From: Tulasnella sp. 424
Taxonomy: Eukaryota > Basidiomycota > Agaricomycetes > Cantharellales > Tulasnellaceae
Direction: 5' to 3'
Length of the DNA stretch: 20,759 bases
Assembly: GCA_019633425.1 (NCBI GenBank)
Contig: WSUB01000337.1
Span: 1 to 20,759, forward strand
The position numbers and the translations under genes were made by a program. Shown piece after piece: positions 9,708-16,940 of this stretch. The notes below the pieces were generated by a model. The model saw only the letters and a list, made by a program, of their open reading frames with translations. It searched no databases and was not told where the DNA came from. Each line of letters starts with the position of its first letter. Within the stretch, counting starts at the first letter, position 1.

Positions 9708-11084
9708 TCAATCCGAGTCTTCCTCGGAGGATTCGCTGGTAGTTTCGCTGTCAGGGTGTGTGCTATTCGTCACGCTATCATTATCGCTTTCGCTTGACAA
9801 TCCAGAACCGTCGGAGTCCGAAGAATCCGACGAGGATGAACCATCTGGAGGACTGCCGCCACCAACGGCATCATCCGACAGGTCCGACCGTTCGTTCCAC
9901 TTTCGCAAGTCTTCTTCTTTTTTGTCACGTCTTCTTTTAGTATGCTTACTAATTCGATGCTTAGCTTTACGCTTTTGTCCTTTGTCGGACTTCCAAGTCT
10001 GAGCTAGATATCCTCCGCTAGGTAGCTGGTTCAATGCTCGTGCGGGCGACGCCTCCGGGGCTCTCACTCCGGGGGTTGAGGAAGGCGTCTCTATCCATTG
10101 AGTAAGACCGAGGTGATCTCGTGTCCTTTTCTTAGCATTCTTTCTCGGGAAACTTTTCTCACTAGCATGAGTTTCGCTTTTAGTTTTAGGGCAACGCGGT
10201 TCCTTGGCTCCTTCGCCTTCGTACATTCTAGCCTGTTCATTTTCGGCGAACTCCCTATCCAATCGGATCTGTTCCGTTTCCTCAGGGCGAGTACCGGGCT
10301 CTCGGCCCTTTCCTTTCTCGTCATATGAACTCTTGTTAGGGTCAGTTTTATGTTTATGTTTACATTTGCGGCCTCTTTGTCTTTTCCTAGCGGGTGCGGA
10401 CATTAGGTGTAATCCCTCGTCCGTTATTCCCATTCGTTCCAATAGTGACCTATGTACTTCGTCATCTGATTTACCATCATCACTATGTTGTTCTACTTCT
10501 GGAACCTGCGTTTCCATCATGCTTTCTTCACGAGGTTGTGCATCCTGATCTAGCATCTCGGCGAAGATACTGCCGAACGTCATTGGTCCCGAGATCTGGG
10601 ACAATGGTACACGTAATTCCGGTATGTTTATTTCGCGTGCGATCGGGTGGTACGTTCCGTCTTCACCCGTAGCGTACTTCGTGCTTTTTCCTTGAGCGGT
10701 TATTTCTCCAAGGGGGTCTTCCTCCTCGAAGTAGTCTTCATCCTCGCTTGTATCTAATACAATTACGTCATTAACACCCGATTTGGGTTTTTTATTATTC
10801 CAGGCGGGAAGTGCATCCGCCGCTTCAGCCTGTCGGGCTGGAATGGACCAGTTGTCCTCATCGGCTGACGCCGGCATCTGAAGATCTCCTTCAGGCGAAA
10901 ATATATTTATTCTAACTACACGTTCGGTCTCGCTGTCCGTGACGACCTCATAATCAGACTCTACCATACCCGGGCCATCATGCTGCATACTGTCCATTGT
11001 TGCCGAAGACAGAATCTGATGGCTTGAAGTGCTTCCGGTGGCTGAGGTTGTATCGGTGTAGGGCTTTCCACTTCGAAGAGGCAT
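9708..11084 (-). pseudogene. Gag N-terminal region, acidic and Ser-rich, cut by a TGA
   Basis: 458 codons from the ATG at 11082-11084, the first ATG of the element; an A-rich run (T11 on the plus strand, 11086-11096) lies just upstream. No globular domain is recognisable: acidic stretches (DTSEDEDYFEEEDP), two basic patches (RKRQRGRKCKHKHK and KRKAKHRISKHTKRRRDKK), which could be nuclear localisation signals, and a Ser/Asp-rich tail. A TGA at 9708-9710 ends it. The same frame stays open for 35 more codons, including PSAYDGKAHLETFE, the typical opening of fungal gag domains, and then enters the next Gag segment. This is therefore the N-terminus of Gag, not a separate gene. Confidence 0.85.
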
Positions 11085-11309
11085 ATTTTTTTTTTTGCTT
11101 TTTGGTATTATTTTGATTTTTCTTTGGTGGTTTTAGTATTTTCTGAGTCGGATCCGAAACTAGAGAAAAAGAAAAGAGAAATCGCCAAGGCTGATTAGCG
11201 TCGGCGTTGGGTATCGTGGCTGGACTCTTCGACGTCGGTTGATCAAGCCGGGTCTGGGGTCAAGCCGAATCTGGTTGTTTTGGGTTGGGTCTTGTTTACA
11301 CTGAAAAAA
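11085..11309 (-). other. 5' leader of the retrotransposon
   Basis: 225 bp between the 5' LTR and the first ATG, untranslated. On the minus strand the bases directly after the LTR read TTTTTTCAGTGTAAACAAG. This does not begin with TGG, so no ordinary tRNA primer-binding site is visible next to the LTR. A run of 11 A (minus strand) precedes the start codon. Confidence 0.7.
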
Positions 11310-11702
11310 TGTAAGGCGAGTCGATTAGGTAACCACCTTGCAAGAGTACCGTTGTCTTGTATTTGTTAGTCTATGTTAGTATCCACACTTTCTACTTCAG
11401 TGGCCTTAAGACTACAATTGAGAGAATGATCGCTACCGTACAATGTACTACCCTACAGCTCCTTATATACCTTTTGCGAAGTAGATACATGGTCCAGTAG
11501 CCTCGTGGAACACTCTTAGCCGCAGCTCCAAGTACCTATTTATATACATTCCTACATGTGCTTGATCTCGGCTATTTCAAATGGTTAGTCAGGATATCTA
11601 AGGGGGTGGAAGAGGGTTCGTTAGTACGGTTCCATCTAGAGGTCTAGGCAAGTTATATGGATTAGGTATGGGGAACCGTGGGACGAACGCCTCATCGTCA
11701 CA
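11310..11702 (-). repeat. 5' LTR of the Gypsy element
   Basis: 393 bp, the same length as the 3' LTR, with TGT..ACA ends and no indels between them. It should carry the element's promoter. Seven substitutions separate it from 1678-2070 (11335, 11427, 11428, 11431, 11475, 11496, 11658). Confidence 0.97.
11537..11546 (-). promoter_or_regulatory. TATA box candidate in the 5' LTR
   Basis: On the minus strand TATATAAATA lies within the 5' LTR; a weaker TATATAAGG lies at about 11461-11469. Either could set the transcription start of the element RNA. The start site cannot be read from the sequence alone. Confidence 0.5.
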
Positions 11703-11707
11703 ATCGT
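11703..11707. repeat. Target-site duplication, right copy (ATCGT)
   Basis: Directly follows the right LTR end and matches 1673-1677. The pre-insertion site therefore joined the sequence ending at 1677 to that starting at 11708. Confidence 0.95.
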
Positions 11708-12008
11708 TTTGACCATGCAGGGCCATGACGTCACGGCAACACTGCGCCAAGCCGGACTTGTCCGAGATCCCAAGAGCGTACAAGATTCCAGAAACAAGTT
11801 CATGAACCCGTGGACTGTGGACTAGGCACCAGTTATGTTGATATGGGCTGAGGGGGAATATATGAAATGGGGCCACGCGGTGGGCCAAACCTAATTTCAG
11901 CCATGTCCGCTCACCTTCAGACCAACATGTCCGTTAAGTCCTATTCACCGGTTGCGTGTGGCGTCATCACATTGTGGCCTAGACTGCTGTTCGGCGTCCT
12001 CACCTGCA
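11708..12008. other. Non-coding flank between the retrotransposon and the KDZ-type gene
   Basis: No gene is visible. An open minus-strand frame at 11598-11888 is only the LTR-encoded reading frame continued into flanking DNA. This stretch should contain the promoter of the plus-strand gene starting at 12009, but I see no clear TATA box. Confidence 0.45.
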
Positions 12009-14221
12009 ATGCCACCGTCCCCATTACTTCTCGCTGACGCAATTAAGGTGCTAAGCGCTAGCAGCGAGCTTCTCAATGATGTTACCGTCTCGCAAGCCGT
12101 CCACCTCATCACAATCGCGTCTCGGCTACTTGGCGACATTCAACACCGCCGTCCCAGTACAGACCAGCACAACGATGATCCCCCAGCACGACTTTCGCCG
12201 CAGATAGTGAATGTTCTATCTAAGCTTACTGAAATCAACCCCAAATGGATACCAATATGCTGGGAAGCGTTCAAAGATGTTGTGTGGGCAAGTTCAACAA
12301 CCGAAGCTCTTGCGGACACCAATACCCAGGCATTCAGGCTATATGGCCTCGCCCATGAGTTCTGTGAGTGAGGGAGCACGATACAATGACTGAACTGGCA
12401 ACTAAAAAAGTAACTCTTGAAGCCAAACACTCGATATTTCCTCCAAGCCAGTGTTGCATGACCCACGGTTGTCGGCAGTACGGTCGTTGTCTCGCTGTTG
12501 CTGAGCACCGCCAAGTCGTTTTGTTCACCTTGAAAGGTGCTTACCCAGCTTATTATACATATCTCAGATGCCACAGTCCCAGCGGTATGTTCTCCTAATC
12601 TCACCCTATCTATCCCCGCTGTTGAACCAACTCAAAAACAGGCTGCCATACGGTGTATCACTACAACTACTCTGTACAAGACCAGACCAGATACTATCAT
12701 TCTAGAGTACCCGATATAATTCAGGTCGGAGCGCATCATTTCATCGAACGGTCAGTTATAAACCTCTTCATCAACCTCCAGGTGGCCGCATGGTACGTCT
12801 CCCATTTCCTCCCAGCCTATACAGTCCCATCGCTCACTATATCACTTTCAGGACGTCTTTTACACATTGTGCCGATATATACAATGAGAGTATCGGACCG
12901 CTTTCAGGCTACGGTGATGTGATCTGGCCGTTCAACCTGGCCTTACGCACTGAACACGTTTGGGATGCAGTCAACACCCTTGCATTATTGGAAGAGAGCG
13001 TACTTACCTGATAGTTCCGCATGATGGCTCGCAGGATGATTGGTTGGTGGAGGCTATGAAGGCATTGCACAAGCGGACGGTTGCCTATGGTCAGCGCGAT
13101 GCCAACCATGCGTGCAAAAAGTGCGTCCATGCCTGGGAGGACAAAGATGGGAAACGATGTATGTGAGGTTTTTCCCATACCTGCTTCTGTTGCTGACTTA
13201 TCCCTCAGGGAGGATAACCGCAGCTGTCACGGATGGGATCACGATTGGGCGCCCTTGTTGCAGCCGTCATAATTGTAAAAACCCGCTCCTCAGTAATCGC
13301 GATCGCTTTTGTCCTGAACATAGTGAAGAAAGCAAAATCTGCGCCATCTCTGAATGTTACAACTCCATTCAGGCCGGGCGACTTACATGCCATGATCCTG
13401 CCCACCAAGCTGTTGAGGCCCATCACCATGCAAAGGGCCAAGCCATGTTTCAACTCAAAGCCCGGCTCGAACGGGCCCACATCTCCCATCCAACGGGAAC
13501 TTTCTTGACCAATGACCAAGATGACGTAGGAGATGAGGCTGAGGTTCATGTGCCGCTCTGTCCAGATAAACCAACCCAAGGCAACCATCGAGCTAAGGCA
13601 TGATTTGGGCAGCGATGGACGCACAACGAGCAGATTATCGTCCGGTGCTGTGGGTATATTATATCTCACTGTACACTCTATGGCTCGGAAGCCTTGAATT
13701 CAGTAAAGGTAAGTGGATATTGTTTTTTGCCTATGATGATGTGGTACCTACCGGAGCGACCACTTACCATGCTTGCGGTTTGCCAGGAATTCATTGAGGC
13801 ATCCTTTCCGGAGCCTGGGACGATGCCCAACTATTTATTTTACGACAACAACTGTAGTCTATCGAAGCTGATTCAGTCTCAGGGCAGCCACGCATTTGAT
13901 AGGACGGGTTTGCCTGTCGATGTTTTCCATTTCGAGAAAAAGCACAGCCAGAACGACGTTTATTGCCAGCGACACTGTAATCCGGCCAGCTTTCCGGAGC
14001 TTATGGATGGCGATAAGTGGGTTTTTAACTCCTCTATCGCTGAGCAAACAAACGTCTGGCTTGGCAGGTACCATGCCATCGTTCGTGAGATGACTGCAGT
14101 GCAGTACGATTTCTTCCTAGACTTGATGATTCGAAAACGGAATGAGGTTACAATCAGGCGACTTGGAGAGGCTGGATTTGATCCTTGTTTTGTAAATTAC
14201 TCGTCCAATGTCATAGTGTAG
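12009..14221 (+). pseudogene. CxC5/CxC6 cysteine-cluster protein of the KDZ transposon type, six exons, two lesions
   Basis: Exons: 12009-12363, 12411-12584, 12642-12792, 12852-13158, 13209-13708, 13787-14221 (about 640 codons); introns of 47, 57, 59, 50 and 78 bp with GT..AG ends. Exons 2-4 carry the CxC5-type region: PPSQCCMTHGCRQYGRC, VVLFTLKGAYPAYYTYLRC, VPDIIQVGAHHFIERSVIN, RTEHVWDAV and CKKC. Exon 5 carries the CxC6-type cluster, AVTDGITIGRPCCSRHNC then LLSNRDRFCPEH. Exon 6 has LFYDNNCSLSKLI, VDVFHFEKKHSQNDVYC and NSSIAEQTNVWLGRYH, which resemble the catalytic region of KDZ transposases. Lesions: a frameshift at about 12991-12999 (one base missing) and an in-frame TGA at 13601-13603, after which the frame continues (FGQRWTHNEQ). 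Family names are from memory of Pfam; the role is probably linked to transposition. Confidence 0.85.
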
Positions 14222-14649
14222 GAATGATTAATGGTCGGTCAATGCTGCTGGTATTGGTATCGGAGTGGCACGCAAACAGATCAATCTTGAGAGAATCTGA
14301 GTGGTTTGCAAGTACAATAACAGCCCAATCAATACTTAAAACAGTAAGAGATATACTTGTTTACAATGCCAGCTCGCTACAGCTGCACATGGGCGGATTT
14401 ACTGAGGTCTTTGGTAGCAGCAGGGATGTAAATGATCGTCTAAAAAGCGATTGTTGGCCCTTGCTCCCAAAGATACATGGAATGAAATACGTACTTTGCA
14501 GACAACATGGAGGGTCCAGAGATTCGCTGTATTAGTTGTATAAAGGAACTGTAAGAGCAGATAGACTTCAAGGGGCAAGCAAAGCGGGGAGCGCAGTGAC
14601 AAGATCGTAAACTGCAACGTGTTTGCAAAAGGGGGATTAGATCCTCCTG

Positions 14650-14711
14650 CATTTCAAACAGCTAAGACAATAAGATACCACATTTCAAACAACCAAGACA
14701 ATGAGATCCTC
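14650..14711. repeat. Tandem repeat, two 31-bp copies
   Basis: Copies at 14650-14680 and 14681-14711 both start CATTTCAAACA and share AAGACAAT further on, with a few substitutions. Function unknown. Confidence 0.8.
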
Positions 14712-14759
14712 GCTTAGGAAAGTTTCTAATAGGTTCTGGTAGGCCGCTGTCATACAAAT

Positions 14760-14795
14760 GGGCAAACTGGTCAGGAAGGGCAAACCAGTCAGGAA
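14760..14795. repeat. Tandem repeat, two 18-bp copies
   Basis: GGGCAAACTGGTCAGGAA at 14760-14777 is followed directly by GGGCAAACCAGTCAGGAA at 14778-14795; they differ at two positions. Confidence 0.85.
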
Positions 14796-15513
14796 GTCCT
14801 TAGCATGACGAGGATCTGATATGTATAACATCGAGGAATGTAAGAAGAAGCTAATAAAAAATTGGCGATGTTGGAATGGCAGTCCCCTTTTTCTGTGAGA
14901 TCCGACTACAAGCGGGGGGCAGGACTCGGAAGAGCAGGCTCCCCTCGCATAGGTATCAGAGTGACACACAACGTGAGCTGCCCTGAGGTCAAGAAATTAT
15001 TTTACTTAGGTGCAGAGCGCAAGATCTGGTCACATTGGCAAGTTTGGGGTGGAATTACTATGTCAAATTGAGAGCAAGAATTCAAACAAGGGTGGGAGGC
15101 ACCCGGTTCTGCCCTTTAAGTTGGTCCATTGTGAAGGAAGAGCTCCAGCCAGGCCTAGCCAGCAATGAAAGTACTTTCAAATGTGTTTAGTAGGATGTGC
15201 AGATAAAAACAAAATGAAAGATCGATTTCTTGGAATGTGTCAGGAACGGCAAGTGGTGCACAACGGACGGATGTAGAGCAGTAAGGACAGTGTATTAGAT
15301 GGAGTACATAGAGAAAGGACAGACACTAGTTAGAAGTAATGACAATAAGCCTAAGAGAGTACAGAAACCACGGCGTGCAATGGGACAAGATGAGTTGTGG
15401 GGTGGGGGCTCAATGACGACTCCGAAGGGGGAGATCAAACACCTTGTAAAAAAGCGCAGCATCATCGTCGGGTAAAGCAAGAATCTCCTGTCTCTTTTCA
15501 TCGCTAAGTTTGT

Positions 15514-15518
15514 TCCAA
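15514..15518. repeat. Target-site duplication of the LTR-like insertion (TCCAA), left copy
   Basis: TCCAA directly precedes TGTTA at 15519 and recurs directly after TAACA at 16935 (16936-16940). Confidence 0.9.
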
Positions 15519-15915
15519 TGTTAGGGAACCGTGGGATTCGCGTTGGCGCTTAATTCCCCCCCCTCGAATATTCAATTAAATAATCATTTCCGTTTTATTT
15601 CCTTTAATAAATTCTATTTACTTTACGTTTCGCCTCTATGAGTCATAACTGCGAATCTCCGAAGGCAAAACTAAGTAAATAAGAGAAATTACCTTTTCCG
15701 GACCGCTTATTTGAGAAACCGGAACGACGTCAAACTCTCTCCCTTTTCTGTCGCCGAAATCGTCGTTCTAAGCTTGGTAAGCTCGACGAAACACTTCAGG
15801 CGACTCGCCGACCACTTTGCAACGTGCCGCAGCATGAAACAAAGAGCTCGGAGCCGCTTAATTCCCTAAACAGGCAATTAAGCGCCCAGGTCTCGCGCAG
15901 ACCGTCGGCGCGCTG

Positions 15916-15948
15916 CCCGAGCTTTCCGCTGCGCATGGAAAGCTCGGG
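15916..15948. repeat. Perfect 12-bp stem-loop inside the solo LTR
   Basis: CCCGAGCTTTCC (15916-15927) pairs fully with GGAAAGCTCGGG (15937-15948) around a 9-base loop. In an LTR it could be a transcript structure or terminator element; this is not shown. Confidence 0.75.
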
Positions 15949-16650
15949 AAAGGGATAGAACGACGAAGAATAGTGTAGAATAATCCAGTATATTCTTACC
16001 TAGTTAATAAATACGGGTTCTGCCTCAGGAGAGGTAGAACAATCTTTTTACCCCTTCTAAACTCATTCGCTCTGCGAAACTCAATCCCGCTAGGTTCCGC
16101 GTGATAAACGAACCGCTTACCGTTTAAACCTTCGAGATAAAGGGTTCTCGCGTATTCAGCGCGAGCATAATCTGAATATTAACGTCGGCGCTGTCCCAGA
16201 CGTCTCCGACACTCTTCGGCCTCTAGCGAGCCCGAAACCTCATCGAATCACAAGGCAAGTACGTCATTGTGTTCGTACTACTAGTAGCTACATTTTGTAC
16301 TACAGTAGTTAGGCGAATAGACGATTCCCTTTTAGGCAATCGCTTCAGCCGCACCCGATTCGCCCTATCCCCGGATTGAGCGAACTCCCGCTAGTAAACT
16401 CCTTACGCTTTCGGCACCGATCGAAAGCTCCTGTCAGCACGAGCACGACGGTAGTACTCGTTTGACGTAATTCGCACTTCTAGGGTAGCTATTAGCTATA
16501 TCCGCGAAGTCCGAACCGGCGCTTAACCTAATAAGCCGCACTGCAGCTTATCCCAAGTCGCCGAGGCCCTTCCCTTTGATTAACCGACCCGGAAACCTTT
16601 CTGGCATTCACGAACGGTAACCGCGTTCCTACTCCGAGCATCAAAACGCC

Positions 16651-16669
16651 GGAATTCCTTTGGAATTCC
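16651..16669. repeat. Paired EcoRI-type palindromes in the solo LTR
   Basis: GGAATTCC occurs twice, separated by three T (16651-16658 and 16662-16669); each copy is itself a palindrome. A local structural motif without known role. Confidence 0.7.
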
Positions 16670-16935
16670 CTTTTTCGCTCTCTACTGCCGTTTTCAGCTC
16701 CCAGTATTTGCCCAGCCGTCTCCGCTCGACACTGGACGCTCCCGTCCATCTCTTACTCTCAATTAACCCTTCAAATACTATTCTATTAACCAGCGACTAC
16801 TTACGTACGCTCTAACTACGGTTAAGCTAAGTAATTAGTTATTTACGGTTTACCTTTAATTCTAGTACGTTTCCCGTGCGGCGACTTCCCGATTCCCACG
16901 GTCAGCGCACGCACTCCTGCTAGCGAAACTTAACA

Positions 16936-16940
16936 TCCAA
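16936..16940. repeat. Target-site duplication of the LTR-like insertion (TCCAA), right copy
   Basis: Matches 15514-15518. On the minus strand it is the TTGGA that encodes the last native tryptophan of the interrupted gene. Confidence 0.9.

Larger units (their letters stand above)
1678..11702 (-). mobile_element. Complete Ty3/Gypsy chromovirus LTR retrotransposon
   Basis: A 10,025-bp element with 393-bp LTRs (TGT..ACA), 5-bp target duplication, a purine-rich tract next to the 3' LTR, and coding order gag, protease, RT, RNase H, integrase, chromodomain, 3' ORF, read on the minus strand. Protease-RT-RNase H-integrase order is diagnostic for Ty3/Gypsy (Metaviridae); the C-terminal chromodomain places it among the chromoviruses. 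It moves by copying its RNA into cDNA, which integrase inserts. This copy cannot make a full polyprotein: in-frame TGA codons lie at 9708-9710, 7617-7619, 7167-7169, 5123-5125 and 3329-3331, and a 1-nt frameshift lies near 6507-6511. Catalytic motifs are otherwise kept. The two LTRs differ at 7 of 393 positions, so the insertion is fairly young. Confidence 0.97.
14222..15409. other. Intergenic stretch with small tandem repeats
   Basis: No gene is supported. The region holds two short tandem repeats (14650-14711 and 14760-14795). It is the most likely place for the downstream end of the KDZ-type element, but I found no convincing terminal inverted repeat or 8-bp duplication by eye. Confidence 0.5.
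15519..16935. mobile_element. Solo LTR or LTR-like non-coding element
   Basis: 1417 bp with 5-bp inverted ends TGTTA..TAACA and a 5-bp target duplication TCCAA, which is the structure left when an LTR retrotransposon is lost by recombination between its LTRs. No credible coding sequence lies inside. TGTTA/TAACA ends are common in Ty1/copia LTRs, but the superfamily and orientation cannot be decided here. It is rich in intact CpG and contains a perfect 12-bp hairpin (15916-15948). A non-autonomous element with the same ends is the alternative. The boundary call is strong because removing the element plus one TCCAA restores an open frame in the interrupted gene. Confidence 0.85.

Noticed and set aside
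3329..9710. A changed genetic code with TGA as a sense codon
   Set aside because: The LTR differences show CpG decay that explains TGA formation, there are also true frameshifts, and the 3' ends of the Cys-cluster and EF-hand genes imply normal stops. A recoded TGA at the gag-pro border remains possible and is listed as an alternative.
9758..10672. Several plus-strand Ser/Leu-rich frames opposite the Gag N-terminus
   Set aside because: Antisense of an acidic and basic low-complexity coding region; no motifs.
11598..11888. Minus-strand open frame of 96 codons spanning the right LTR edge
   Set aside because: Its C-terminal part is the LTR-encoded tail of the 3' ORF and its N-terminal part is flanking DNA; the frame arises because both LTRs have the same sequence.
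14222..15409. Terminal inverted repeats of a KDZ element
   Set aside because: No convincing inverted pair or 8-bp duplication around 12009-14221 could be found by eye.
15295..15501. Minus-strand frame of 68 codons
   Set aside because: It overlaps in another frame the native C-terminal codons of the interrupted zinc-finger gene, which give the better protein.
16528..16749. Minus-strand open frame inside the solo LTR
   Set aside because: No family resemblance, and it lies wholly inside a CpG-rich LTR with no other coding sequence.
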